A DNA stretch of 37,954 bases from Trichodesmium erythraeum GBRTRLIN201. Its GTDB lineage: Bacteria; Cyanobacteriota; Cyanobacteriia; Cyanobacteriales; Microcoleaceae. The notes beneath the pieces were generated by a model, which was not told where the DNA came from, searched no databases, and saw nothing but the letters and a program-made list of their open reading frames with translations. The position numbers and the translations under genes were made by a program. Positions 1 through 8,871 of the stretch are shown here, piece after piece (positions within the stretch are counted from its first letter, which is position 1; each line of letters opens with the position of its first letter). The stretch is taken from NCBI GenBank assembly GCA_018457135.1, contig JAGGDU010000234.1, positions 33,466-71,419 of the forward strand, written 5' to 3'.

Positions 1-74
1 GTAGCCTAACCTCATTCCTCTCTAGATGGATGCTTGATATTAACCCCAGTAAAAAAGTAGTAAATATAGTAAAC

Positions 75-107
75 GTAGGTTGAGTTGAGCCATGGAAACC
101 CAACATT
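75..107. repeat. Short dispersed palindromic repeat (GTAGGTTGAGTTGAG...AACCCAAC type)
   Basis: The sequence starts GTAGGTTGAGTTGAG and ends AAACCCAACATT, so its two halves can pair imperfectly (GTTGAGTT with AACCCAAC) around a GAGCCATGG loop. Repeats of this form, with a GTTGGGTTT arm and an AACCCAAC arm, are widely scattered in cyanobacterial intergenic DNA. Only one copy is obvious here, so the call rests on resemblance to that known class. Confidence 0.4.
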
Positions 108-203
108 CTATTTTTGAATTATTCAGCGTGTAGTTTTCACAATTCATCTGTTGAGAAAAATCTAGGGAATTTGAGAAAGAATTATTTCTAAAAATTTCAC
201 ATC

Positions 204-225
204 ATTAATTAATTAATTAATTAAA
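204..225. repeat. TTAA microsatellite
   Basis: About five consecutive ATTA/TTAA units form a perfect short tandem repeat. It has no visible role. Confidence 0.8.
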
Positions 226-564
226 TTTCAGATAAAAACGTAACTTTTAATCTCATCTCTACTGCCAAGAATATATCCTGTGAAAACCGAGCCTTTTTTT
301 GAGATATTTCTACATTTTTTTTGTGGGGCAAAAGATTTTTTTTCTTATATTATTTAATCTCCTATTTTTATTAAATTACCATTAGAATTAAATCAACAAA
401 ACAAAATACCATTAATTTGATTTTTAAAGACACGATTACCACATAAAATAATTTGTAAAAAAAGCTGTAGGAGTTTAGTATTTCAATCCCATTCGCCCTG
501 ATATATGAACACTAAACCCCTAGGATAAAATATTTAGATTACCTGATAATTTTTCGAGAATAAT

Positions 565-1404
565 TTAACTTTTTAACCAATCATACCACTTATTCAAACC
601 CTCTCCGGTAAAAGCAGAAACCTGAAAAATACGAATCTGAGGATTTACCTGCTTTGCATATTCAACACAGCGGTTTAAATCAAACTGTAAATAAGGCAAT
701 AAATCAATTTTTGTCAGAATCATTACCTGACTTTCTCGAAACATATAGGGATATTTAATCGGTTTATCTTCTCCTTCAGTAACTGATAGAATTGCCACCT
801 TACAACTTTCTCCTAAATCAAATAAAGCAGGGCAAACTAAATTCCCCACATTTTCAATCATCAAAACTGAATTTAAAGGAGGATTTAATTCTGTATAACC
901 TTTTTCTACCATTGCAGCTTCCAAGTGACAGCCTTTACCAGTATTAATTTGCACAACTTTACAACCAGTTTTGCGAATTTTTTCCGCATCATTAATAGTT
1001 TCTTGGTCACCCTCAATCACACTAAAAGTCAAATCAGATTTTAAATCATTAATTGTGCGAGATAATAAAGTTGTTTTGCCAGAACCAGGAGAACTAACTA
1101 AATTTAAAGCCAAAATATTTCGGCCTTTAAACCAACCTCTATTTTGGGCAGCTATCAGGTCATTTTTCTGTAAAATTTCTTTTTCTAAACTAATAGTATT
1201 TTTGTGGATTTTGGCATGATCTTCTGCCGTTTTATGATTATGATTTTTGGGAGTATAATTATCAGAATGAGTATGAGTAATGACAGTACCATCTGGGAGA
1301 GTATGGGTATGAGGATGATGGTTACTTATTGCTATTTTTTCTCCTGTTTGAGAGTTAGTAATAGTAGCTTCATTATTACCGGAACAACCACAAGTTACAC
1401 ACAT
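565..1404 (-). CDS. hypB: Hydrogenase nickel incorporation GTPase HypB
   Basis: HypB is a cytoplasmic GTPase that, with HypA, delivers nickel to the large subunit of [NiFe]-hydrogenase. The 279-aa product begins with a CxxCGC nickel site (Cys2, Cys5, Cys7), followed by a His-rich stretch with ten histidines between residues 29 and 67, as in HypB forms that also store nickel. The G domain has the P-loop SSPGSGKTT at 104-112, the G-domain metal pair Cys159-His160 in GKGCHLEA, and a TKID base-recognition motif. A GGAG ribosome-binding site lies about 7 bases before the ATG. It is separated from hypA by about 5.5 kb holding the opposite-strand mgl operon and two gene relics, so it probably no longer shares a transcript with the other hyp genes. 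Confidence 0.97.
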   Translation of the reverse strand: MCVTCGCSGNNEATITNSQTGEKIAISNHHPHTHTLPDGTVITHTHSDNYTPKNHNHKTAEDHAKIHKNTISLEKEILQKNDLIAAQNRGWFKGRNILALNLVSSPGSGKTTLLSRTINDLKSDLTFSVIEGDQETINDAEKIRKTGCKVVQINTGKGCHLEAAMVEKGYTELNPPLNSVLMIENVGNLVCPALFDLGESCKVAILSVTEGEDKPIKYPYMFRESQVMILTKIDLLPYLQFDLNRCVEYAKQVNPQIRIFQVSAFTGEGLNKWYDWLKS

Positions 1405-1489
1405 AATTTTTCTCCATTTATTTAATTTTTAGTTTTTCAACCTTATTAAGGTTGAAATTTATTTGAGACTAAAATGTTGCCAAAGCGCT

Positions 1490-1830
1490 AATTTTTTTCC
1501 TTTTTATATTACGACTGGGACAATAACTATTATGTGTTAAGGATTAGAGGGTTAATATTGTCGTAAAAAGAGAAATAATTGGGTAAATAAGCGATAATAG
1601 AAATTATCATCTGCTTAAATCTGCTTGAAATTAAGCTTTAAAAGGTAAAAAATTTGATTAGATTTATTTTCAGTTGGAAAAAATTAACTGTCTAAACGAA
1701 AAGATAATTGTTTGACTTCATTAGAGGTAAATTCATAACTTTGAGAATCGGTATTAGGTTGGTTAATTAGTTAAAAGAAAATTTTGAAAAGTTCCAAAAA
1801 TATTTGATAGAAAATACTATCTTTTTTCAG
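1490..1830 (-). pseudogene. Decayed DUF2887 (Rpn-like nuclease family) gene
   Basis: One minus-strand frame reads as a continuous relic broken only by stop codons. It opens KKDSIFYQIF, continues LINQPNTDSQSYEFTSNEV, then VKQLSFRLDS, ADDNFYYRLFTQLFLFLRQY and PSNP. This matches the N-terminal pattern of the cyanobacterial DUF2887 proteins, related to Rpn/PD-(D/E)XK nucleases (family consensus recalled from memory: FYxxFQxxPxxFFELI, a YxFxSxEVKQ strand, FYLLEVQFQ, DDxFYxRLFxExFLFLRQY). The expected start codon position reads CTG instead of ATG. At least five in-frame stops show it is dead. It lies just upstream of hypB. The family call is from pattern memory and needs a profile search. Confidence 0.65.
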
Positions 1831-1979
1831 ATTATTTATAGTTTAGCGATAGTATAAATGTTTTACTGTATAGTAAATATTTGTTTTATTATTTATTATT
1901 AGTAGTGTAGACTAAATAGTTGCAAATATAATCTAGGGAAAGATTAAAAAAATAGAATATTAAGATATGTAAATTTTTT

Positions 1980-2345
1980 TTTGATGTCAATTCAGTTGCT
2001 AATTGCTATTTTTGTATTTTTTTATAACTTTTGCTCTTTACCGATGTTTCTTGAGCATTCAGTTAAAAATTTTTCCCATATCATCTAGAACAACCACAGC
2101 TATTATGACCTATCGGCTTATCGTAAAAACATCTAAGGATATAGCCTATTAACTAATTGCGAGGAATATCTACAGTTTTTTTGACTAAGGATGTACATCC
2201 ATATCGACTATCAACAACCACTATATTTTTTTTATTTATGATGTTAACTAATTTTCAGGCATTTTTATCAGATAATTTGGATTTAATTTCCGATTTTACC
2301 TTGATCTTTCCTTCAGAAAAGTTTGACAAGTATAAACAGGAAAAG
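1980..2345 (-). pseudogene. Transposase relic, IS701/IS4-like, central to C-terminal part
   Basis: A single minus-strand frame carries NIVVVDSRYGCTSLVKKTVD, then CFYDKPIGHNSCGCSR, a stop, YGKNF, a stop and LNAQETSVKSKSYKKIQK. The DSxYG motif followed by a basic GxPRKxGxxFKLN-like block is typical of DDE transposases of the IS701/IS4 kind (second catalytic Asp region). Four or more stops interrupt it and neither end of an element is visible. The N-terminal part of what looks like the same transposase family survives as another relic near 28.6 kb. Confidence 0.5.
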
Positions 2346-2641
2346 TTATACTATTTTATCTAAAATTAATTATTCAGATCAATTAATAAAAGCATAGCTT
2401 TTTACTGACAATTTCCTGATATTGCTCAAAACTAAACTATCTCAAATTAGAATTTATGAAAGTTTGATAGTAGTGTTATAAAAGCAGTAATTTTTGTAGT
2501 TTTTTTTTAGATTAAAAAATATTTACTTATAAATATTACTACATATATAGGAGTAATAAATAGTGTCAATTTTATAATTTAAAATTTAAAGCCATGAAAA
2601 AAATTGATAATAATAGTAATTATAATTTAGGAATTTTTGTG

Positions 2642-3670
2642 ATGAAAAAGAGTTTATTCATAGCTTCAATTTTAGCATCTCTGTTATTTATAGGTTGTAC
2701 AGCAAATACTAGTAATAACAAGGAAAATTTAATTAAGATAGGTGTCACTATTTACAAATATGATGATAACTTTATGTCTTATGTACGTCGTTATATTGAA
2801 TCAAGTGCTAATGCTAAAGCAAGATTATTTATTAATGATTCACAAAATAATCAAGCCAAGCAACTTGAGCAAATTGATACCATGATTGCTAAGGGAGTCA
2901 AAGCTTTAGCAATTAACTTAGTAGATCCTAAGTCAGCTATAACAGTAATAGCAAAAGCTAAAAAAGCAAATTTACCTGTGATTTTCTTCAATAAAGAGCC
3001 AGAATTAGAACTTTTAAATAGTTATGAAAAGAGTTGGTATGTAGGTACTAATTCTCAAGAATCTGGAATTATACAAGGTACAATAATTACTAATTTATGG
3101 AATAAAAATAAAGAACAATGGGATCTGAATCAAGATGGAAAAATTCAATATGTTTTATTAAAAGGTGAACCAGGACATCCAGATGCCGAAGCACGAACTA
3201 AATATGTTATTGATGAGGTTAAAAAGGCAGGTATTGAGGTAGAAAAATTAGCAATTGATACAGCTATGTGGGATGCTACAAAAGCTGCTAATAAAATGGA
3301 TGTCTGGATATCTAAGTATGGTAATAAAATTGAGTTAGTAATTGCTAATAATGATGCTATGGCTTTAGGAGCTTTATCATCTTTAGAAAAAGCTGGATAT
3401 TTTAAAGATAACAAATTAGTTCCAATAGTGGGAGTTGATGCTATACCTGAAGTGTTAATAAAAATTCGAGAAGGAAAAATTGTTGGTACTGTTTTAAATG
3501 ATGCTAAGAATCAGGGTAAGGCTACATTTGATTTGGCTTTTAATGCTGCTTTAGGTAAAGATATTTTGGCAGATACTCAATGGAAATTAGATGTTAATAA
3601 AGCAGTCTTAGTTCCTTATGTTTCTATAACAAAAGATAATTTGGGTGTAGCAGAAGATGCTTATAATTAG
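2642..3670 (+). CDS. mglB: D-galactose/D-glucose-binding lipoprotein MglB
   Basis: This is the substrate-binding component of the MglBAC ABC importer. An upstream in-frame ATG at 2594 would add 16 residues; I chose 2642 because it starts a proper lipoprotein signal peptide ([19 protein letters not shown], acylated Cys19), preceded by an AGGA-like site. The family's calcium loop is present as DLNQDGKIQ (about residues 161-169), followed by [12 protein letters not shown]. The sugar-contact residues known from the E. coli protein all appear conserved: Asp in YKYDDNF, Asn in FNKEP, His/Asp/Arg in GHPDAEAR, Trp in DTAMWD, Asn in ANNDAM, Asp in GVDAIPE and Asn in VLNDAKNQ. That indicates glucose/galactose rather than ribose. 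It leads the plus-strand mgl operon, against the orientation of the surrounding hyp genes. Confidence 0.95.
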   Translation: MKKSLFIASILASLLFIGCTANTSNNKENLIKIGVTIYKYDDNFMSYVRRYIESSANAKARLFINDSQNNQAKQLEQIDTMIAKGVKALAINLVDPKSAITVIAKAKKANLPVIFFNKEPELELLNSYEKSWYVGTNSQESGIIQGTIITNLWNKNKEQWDLNQDGKIQYVLLKGEPGHPDAEARTKYVIDEVKKAGIEVEKLAIDTAMWDATKAANKMDVWISKYGNKIELVIANNDAMALGALSSLEKAGYFKDNKLVPIVGVDAIPEVLIKIREGKIVGTVLNDAKNQGKATFDLAFNAALGKDILADTQWKLDVNKAVLVPYVSITKDNLGVAEDAYN

Positions 3671-3806
3671 ACTTCTGTTCTAGGTAAAGTGTGGATTATT
3701 ATCAGTAGTTACTTTACTAAAAAATTCACACAAGTTTAACTGCTTGTTTGTTTTAATTATCAGAATAAATTTACTTCAATTTCTGATAAATATTTATATA
3801 AACTTA

Positions 3807-3856
3807 TCTCACTATTCTTGAATTCCTTAAATTTAGTTAATGGGCGAATAGTGGGA
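3807..3856 (+). promoter_or_regulatory. Long inverted repeat in the mglB-mglA gap
   Basis: TCTCACTATTC at 3807-3817 pairs with GAATAGTGGGA at 3846-3856 (11-bp arms, one G-T pair) around a 28-base loop, ending 48 bases before the mglA start. A stem just after the binding-protein gene is where many ABC operons have an mRNA-stabilising or attenuating hairpin, so it could make MglB more abundant than MglA/MglC. No U-run follows, so it does not look like a simple terminator. The function is inferred. Confidence 0.45.
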
Positions 3857-3903
3857 TTACTAAAAATATTATTAGTGGAACATACTTGAGAAAAAAGAAT
3901 AAT

Positions 3904-5433
3904 ATGGTTGGAGAAGAATTCAAGACGAAGTATGCTTTAGAAATGACTAATATCTCTAAAACTTTTTCTGGAGTACAAGCATTATCTGGAGCAATATTAA
4001 AAGTGAGACCTGGTACAGTACATTCATTAGTTGGTGAGAATGGTGCTGGAAAATCAACTTTAATGAAATGTTTGTTTGGTATTTATAAGTTGGATGCAGG
4101 TGAAATTTATTTGTCTGGAAAAAGGGTAAAAATTTTCAGCCCTCAACAAGCATTAAGGTATGGTGTTTCAATGGTTCACCAAGAACTTAATCAAGTCAGA
4201 CAAATGAATATTATGGATAATATTTGGCTAGGAAGATATCCTATAAAGGGAATATTTATTGATACAATAAAGTGTTTTAAAGATACTAAAAATCTGTTTG
4301 AAAAACTTAGTATAGAACTTAACCCTAAACGAAATGTTAGTTCTTTGAGTATATCAGAAATGCAATTGGTAGAAATTGCTAAAGCAGTTTCTTCTAATTC
4401 TAAAATTATTGTCATGGATGAACCAACTTCATCTTTAACGGTAACAGAAGTAGAGCATTTATTTTCAATTATTAATCAATTAAAAAATCAAAATGTAGGA
4501 GTTATTTATATCTCTCATAAAATTGAGGAAGTTTTAAATATTTCTGATGAAATAACCATTATGAGAGATGGTTTTTGTATAGCAACTAAACCATCTCAAG
4601 ATTTAACCAAATCTGAAATTATAGAGATGATGGTTAATAGAAAATTATCTAGTTTATTTCCTCATAAAACTTGTCAACTAGGTAAGGTTATTTTAGAAGT
4701 TAAAAATTTAACTGCTTATACTCAACCTTCGATTAAGGATATTAACTTTGAATTAAAAGCAGGAGAAATTTTAGGAATAGCTGGACTTGTAGGAGCAAAA
4801 AGAACAGATATTCTTGAGGGAATATTTGGCATCAGAAAAGTCAGTTCAGGAGAAATACTTTTAGAGGGTAAAAAAATTGATAATTCTAGAATTAATAAAG
4901 TGATTTCTCAGGGATTTGCTTTAGTAACTGAAGAGAGAAGAAGTACGGGTATTTTTGATAGTTTATCAGTAAGTTTTAATGCCACAATTGCTAATATTAA
5001 TTATTATGTGAATAGCTGGGGTTTACTATCCGAAAAAAAAATTCGACAACACACTCAAGAAATAATTGATTCAATGGGAGTAAAAACACCTTCACAAAAA
5101 ACTTTAATTGGGAAATTATCTGGTGGAAATCAACAAAAGGTAATAATTGGACGTTGGTTATTAACTAAACCAAAAATTTTGATGTTGGATGAGCCAACAA
5201 GAGGGATAGATGTGGGGGCTAAATATGAAATATATAAGTTAATAAATGATTTAGCTAATGAAGGTATGGGAATTATTATGGTATCTTCAGAAATGTCAGA
5301 ATTATTGGGAGTTACTGATAGAATTTTAGTTATGAGTAACGGTAAAGTTGCAGGTATAGTTGAATCAAAAAAAATGACTCAAAACAATAGGATTCAAGAG
5401 GAAATTATGGGTTTATCTGGGTTGTATTTATAA
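3904..5433 (+). CDS. mglA: Galactose/glucose ABC transporter ATP-binding protein MglA
   Basis: This is the double ATPase of the MglBAC importer, cytoplasmic and docked on MglC. From ATG 3904 it is 509 aa, close to the roughly 506 aa of E. coli MglA; an in-frame TTG at 3886 is a less likely start. The first cassette has Walker [10 protein letters not shown], an [14 protein letters not shown] signature and Walker [11 protein letters not shown]. The second has a degenerate Walker A ([10 protein letters not shown]), signature LSGGNQQKV and [14 protein letters not shown]. This asymmetry is normal for sugar importers of this class. It lies 233 bases after mglB and 209 before mglC, unusually loose spacing for this operon. 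Confidence 0.95.
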   Translation: MVGEEFKTKYALEMTNISKTFSGVQALSGAILKVRPGTVHSLVGENGAGKSTLMKCLFGIYKLDAGEIYLSGKRVKIFSPQQALRYGVSMVHQELNQVRQMNIMDNIWLGRYPIKGIFIDTIKCFKDTKNLFEKLSIELNPKRNVSSLSISEMQLVEIAKAVSSNSKIIVMDEPTSSLTVTEVEHLFSIINQLKNQNVGVIYISHKIEEVLNISDEITIMRDGFCIATKPSQDLTKSEIIEMMVNRKLSSLFPHKTCQLGKVILEVKNLTAYTQPSIKDINFELKAGEILGIAGLVGAKRTDILEGIFGIRKVSSGEILLEGKKIDNSRINKVISQGFALVTEERRSTGIFDSLSVSFNATIANINYYVNSWGLLSEKKIRQHTQEIIDSMGVKTPSQKTLIGKLSGGNQQKVIIGRWLLTKPKILMLDEPTRGIDVGAKYEIYKLINDLANEGMGIIMVSSEMSELLGVTDRILVMSNGKVAGIVESKKMTQNNRIQEEIMGLSGLYL

Positions 5434-5642
5434 TGCTTGTCCTGGTATTAGAAAATATCATACTATAAGAGTTTTAGTAATTCTAAGTTTATTCATTTTC
5501 TAAATATACTAGTGCTTACTATTATAATTAGTATTCATAAATAATTTTTAAACTTTTAAAAATATATTTTTTTTTGACTTACTTATTTAAATTGAGAGAG
5601 ATTTTGGTGTGAACAAAAAAACAATTATATTTAAATTTACCA
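5434..5642 (+). other. mglA-mglC intergenic gap
   Basis: This 209-base, very AT-rich gap contains a T9 run and no reading frame or convincing hairpin. In enterobacteria mglA and mglC nearly abut. The gap fits the loose, AT-rich gene spacing of this genome. Confidence 0.5.
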
Positions 5643-6647
5643 ATGATTAAACAAATTATAAACTTTGCTCTTAATAATGCTATCTACTTAGTGTTAATCC
5701 TATTGTTAATTGTTATAACTATAATTTCACCTGATTTTTTAACAGTTAATAATTTTCGTCTGATTTTAACTCAAGCTTCGACTCGAATTATTATTGCTTT
5801 GGGTGTTGGGGGAGTTTTAATTACTCAAGGTACTGATTTATCTGCAGGACGTATAGTAGGAGTAGGAGCAGTATTATCAGCTTCATTATTACAAGGAGCA
5901 GATTATCCTTACCGTATGTATCCAAATTTAATGGAATTACCTTTAATAATTCCGATGTTATTTACTCTGATAATTTGTGCTTTTTTTGGGTTCATTAATG
6001 GAGTGGTTGTAGGTATGTTTAAAGTACCTCCTTTTATTGCTACATTAGGAACAATGATTATAATTTATGGATTAAATTCTATTTATTTTGATCGCCCTCC
6101 TTTAGGAGCACAACCAGTTGGTGGATTAGCTGAAAATTTTACTACTTTTGTTCAAGGTGATTTGATTTTAGGTTCCTTTGAAATTCCATATTTAATTATC
6201 TATGCAGTCATAGTAATTGGAGTTATTTGGGTTTTATGGAATCAAACTATTTTGGGCAGAAATATGTATGCTATAGGAGGAAATATTGAAGCAGCAACTG
6301 TCTCTGGTGTTAGTGTTATTAAGTATTTATTAATTGTTTATACTTTAGCGGGTTTATTATACGGATTTGCTGGAATATTAGAAGCAGGTCGTGTTGGCAG
6401 TGCCACTAATAATACTGGTAATATGTATGAGTTAGATGCCATTGCTGCTTGTGTAGTGGGAGGAGTTTCTACTTCCGGAGGTATTGGTACTGTATCAGGA
6501 GTTGTCACAGGAGTCTTGATTTTCCAAATTATTAATTATGGTCTGGTATTTATTGAGTTAAGTCCTTATTTACAATTTATTGTTAAGGGATTAATTATTG
6601 TCAGTGCAGTGGCAATTGATATTAGAAAATATGTTAGACAAAGTTGA
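5643..6647 (+). CDS. mglC: Galactose/glucose ABC transporter permease MglC
   Basis: This is the inner-membrane channel subunit of MglBAC, 334 aa, nearly the size of E. coli MglC. The sequence is a run of hydrophobic segments. It carries the family hallmark GVGGVLITQGTDLSAGR after the second membrane helix, the cytoplasmic NGVVVGMFKVPPFIATLGTM loop, and AIAACVVGGVSTSGGIGTV near the C-terminus, all typical of the AraH/RbsC/MglC permeases. The GTDLSAGR motif and the pairing with a glucose/galactose-type MglB support MglC over RbsC. It ends the operon; a hairpin at 6924-6957 lies between it and the convergent hypA. Confidence 0.95.
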   Translation: MIKQIINFALNNAIYLVLILLLIVITIISPDFLTVNNFRLILTQASTRIIIALGVGGVLITQGTDLSAGRIVGVGAVLSASLLQGADYPYRMYPNLMELPLIIPMLFTLIICAFFGFINGVVVGMFKVPPFIATLGTMIIIYGLNSIYFDRPPLGAQPVGGLAENFTTFVQGDLILGSFEIPYLIIYAVIVIGVIWVLWNQTILGRNMYAIGGNIEAATVSGVSVIKYLLIVYTLAGLLYGFAGILEAGRVGSATNNTGNMYELDAIAACVVGGVSTSGGIGTVSGVVTGVLIFQIINYGLVFIELSPYLQFIVKGLIIVSAVAIDIRKYVRQS

Positions 6648-6923
6648 CTTTTATTCAGAATTAGATAGTGGTAAAAAAGCAACGAATTATAAATTGACTT
6701 CGTGAAACGGAGGGTGAATTTTTTGAATGCTAGAAGTACTTACTAAAGTTAATCCCATAAATAATCCTAATATTATGTCTCTTTGAAAATTTTCCCACTG
6801 TGGGTATTCAAAAAAAATAATATTACTTCTACTTTATCTCAACCTTTGATAAGCTTTTTAGAGATTTTAAGTTATAAAGGGAAAACTATATTACACAATG
6901 TCAACTTTACTGAATAGGAAAAG

Positions 6924-6960
6924 TTGAAGTAGTTAAGTTTAAGTTAACTTCAATTCTTTT
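6924..6960 (+). terminator. Probable terminator between convergent mglC and hypA
   Basis: TTGAAGTAGTTAA pairs with TTAACTTCAA (one bulged base), and the stem is followed on the plus strand by TTCTTTT. It is placed to end the mgl transcript, and its reverse could also serve hypA, whose stop codon is a few bases away. The stem is AT-rich, so strength is uncertain. Confidence 0.45.
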
Positions 6961-6964
6961 GATA

Positions 6965-7309
6965 TTAAACAGATAATTCTTCTACTTCCATTTCCTTAAT
7001 TTTAAGTTCTTGACCTTGAATAATATCAAGTTCAACACTATTACAAACATGACAAATGCCGAATGGTTGCTCTAGGGGAATTTCTGTTGCACATTGACGA
7101 CATTTTCCTAAACCAGGAATTTTGATAATTTCTAAAGTTGCCCCTTCCAATACTGTACCTTGAGTGCAAACATCAAAACAAAATTCAATAGCATTGGGCA
7201 TAATAGCAGATAGTTCACCTATTTCTAGGGTGACTCGTTTTATCAATCTATTGTTAGCATTTTCGGCAACTATGGCAACAATATTTTGAGTAATTCCTAA
7301 TTCATGCAT
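6965..7309 (-). CDS. hypA: Hydrogenase nickel insertion protein HypA
   Basis: HypA is the small metallochaperone that works with HypB to place nickel in the hydrogenase large subunit. The 114-aa product has the invariant nickel-binding N-terminus Met1-His2-Glu3, the conserved EIGELSAI strand, and the structural zinc site Cys70-x2-Cys73 ... Cys86-x2-Cys89. The length is normal. It follows hypE on the minus strand after a 255-base gap filled with short AT-rich repeats. It ends facing the mglC terminator region, so the break between hypA and hypB is where the mgl operon lies. Confidence 0.96.
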   Translation of the reverse strand: MHELGITQNIVAIVAENANNRLIKRVTLEIGELSAIMPNAIEFCFDVCTQGTVLEGATLEIIKIPGLGKCRQCATEIPLEQPFGICHVCNSVELDIIQGQELKIKEMEVEELSV

Positions 7310-7370
7310 ATTTGATAATGGGTGTTATATCCTGTGCTTTTAAATACCTACACTTTGGAGAAAGAAAGGC

Positions 7371-7553
7371 AGAAGGCAGAAGGGAAATAAAAGTTGAAAG
7401 TGAAAAGTTTTTTTTGATCAACCGTCAAAATTTTGAACCATTAAAGTCTAACTTTTGACTTTTAACTTCCCAAGTTTTAAACCATTAAAATCTAACTTTT
7501 GACTTTTAACTTTCTAAATTTTGACTTCCTAAATTTTGACTTTTGACTTCCGT
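7371..7553. repeat. Degenerate short repeats in the hypE-hypA gap
   Basis: A block resembling AACCATTAAAGTCTAACTTT followed by TGACTTTTAACTT occurs at about 7436-7468 and again at about 7479-7513, followed by several CTAAATTTTGACTT units. A short AGGCAGAAGG duplication lies at the left end. Such noncoding repeats are common in low-density cyanobacterial genomes. They would lie in the hypE-hypA leader RNA. Confidence 0.6.
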
Positions 7554-7564
7554 GTTGCTCCTGC

Positions 7565-8671
7565 CTAACAAATTCTTGGCAGTTGTTCTCCTACCAACAT
7601 ATCCACAATGCGTTCGGTGCCGAATGTAGTTTGCAAGAACAAAATTCCGGGGGGAGAAGCAATAACTTCCCCCACAATAGCAGCATCAATACCCGCAGGA
7701 TGAGATTTCATTGCTGCCAAAACAGCTTCCCCCTTTTCTCTGGGCACCACTGTCACTAACTTACCTTCATTGGCAAAATATAAAGGGTCGAGACCGAGAA
7801 TTTCACAGACTCCCTGCACCTCTTCCCGCACTGGTAGAGAAGATTCAAAAAGTCGTATCCCTACCTCAGAACTCATGGCAAATTCATTTAATACTGTTGC
7901 TACACCGCCACGGGTAGCATCTCGCATCGCCCGTACTTCCAGACAAACATCAAGAATAATATCGACCAAACCATTTAAAGCTTGAGTATCGCTTTTGACT
8001 TCCGTTGCTAAGGCCAGGTCTCCACGGGCGACTGTAATAGCTGCTCCGTGGTCTCCAAGATAACCATTGACAATAACGGTATCCCCCGGTTGGATATTTT
8101 GGGCAGAAATAGAAATACCAGAGCGAACTACACCCACCCCCGCAGTATTGATAAATAATTTGTCTGCAGCGCCTTGAGGAACAACTTTTGTATCTCCTGT
8201 AACAATTTTTACTCCAGCGACATCTGCTGCAACTTTCATACTTTTTGCTATTTTTCGGAGGGAGTCAACTGGGAAACCTTCTTCAATAATCATTCCACAG
8301 GAGAGATATAAAGGTTTTGCGCCACTTACAGCTAGATCGTTAACGGTGCCGTTGACTGCTAGTTCACCAATATTACCTCCAGGAAAAAAGATGGGGTCAA
8401 CTACATAGGAGTCGGTGGTAAAAGCAAGTCTGTCTCCTTGAGCGGTAAAGGTTGCCAGGTCAAATGTTGCTTGGTCTTCTAGTTGAGATAGAATAGGGTT
8501 GTCAAAATTGCTGACAAAAATATCTTCTATGAGGTCACGCATTGCTTTACCGCCGCTACCATAAGCGAGAGTAATGTTGGTGTCACGAACTTTTGTAGGG
8601 CGACGTCGCGCTCGTTCGATTTTTTTAAATAAAGAATGTTGTTTGGGTTCGTTGGATAGAGAGTTTGTCAT
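7565..8671 (-). CDS. hypE: Hydrogenase maturation protein HypE (thiocarbamate dehydratase)
   Basis: HypE accepts a carbamoyl group from HypF on its C-terminal cysteine and dehydrates it with ATP to a thiocyanate, the source of the CN ligands of the active-site iron. The protein ends in the required PRIC tail (Cys368). It has the ATP-binding AYGSGGKAM segment near residues 36-44, a TGDTKVVPQG block, and a DATRGGVATVLNE segment of the PurM/HypE fold. The open frame extends eight codons further upstream to 8695; I took the next ATG (8671) because the conserved region starts well inside it and the extra residues are unlike the family. Length 368 aa, slightly longer than E. coli HypE at the N-terminus. 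Confidence 0.96.
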   Translation of the reverse strand: MTNSLSNEPKQHSLFKKIERARRRPTKVRDTNITLAYGSGGKAMRDLIEDIFVSNFDNPILSQLEDQATFDLATFTAQGDRLAFTTDSYVVDPIFFPGGNIGELAVNGTVNDLAVSGAKPLYLSCGMIIEEGFPVDSLRKIAKSMKVAADVAGVKIVTGDTKVVPQGAADKLFINTAGVGVVRSGISISAQNIQPGDTVIVNGYLGDHGAAITVARGDLALATEVKSDTQALNGLVDIILDVCLEVRAMRDATRGGVATVLNEFAMSSEVGIRLFESSLPVREEVQGVCEILGLDPLYFANEGKLVTVVPREKGEAVLAAMKSHPAGIDAAIVGEVIASPPGILFLQTTFGTERIVDMLVGEQLPRIC

Positions 8672-8871
8672 ATTAAATATCAGTTTAAATATCAATTTTA
8701 TTAAGATTGCTAATTTTTAGATTTAGTTATCTATTTACGATAATATTTTTTTCAAATTTTCAACCTGACGTTTAATTTCTGAATCATTTTTCATTGTATT
8801 GAAAGAAGGATTGTATTTTTGTTACTTTGAAATCATTTTTTTATTCTCTGTATATAAACTTTAGTCTGTCA

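Larger units (their letters stand above)
1..564. other. Gene-free AT-rich stretch downstream of hypB
   Basis: No reading frame here looks like a gene. The stretch is very AT-rich, with poly-T runs. It holds two small repeats listed separately: a hyphenated palindromic repeat at 75-107 and a TTAA microsatellite at 204-225. It follows the end of hypB on the minus strand, but I see no convincing terminator hairpin for hypB. Confidence 0.6.

Noticed and set aside
2157-2363. Plus-strand frame of 68 codons upstream of mglB
   Set aside because: The opposite strand carries a transposase relic with recognisable DSRYG and GKNF motifs. The plus frame is a low-complexity shadow of it.
2594-2641. Upstream ATG adding 16 residues to MglB
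   Set aside because: The added residues are polar and would bury the lipoprotein signal that starts at 2642.
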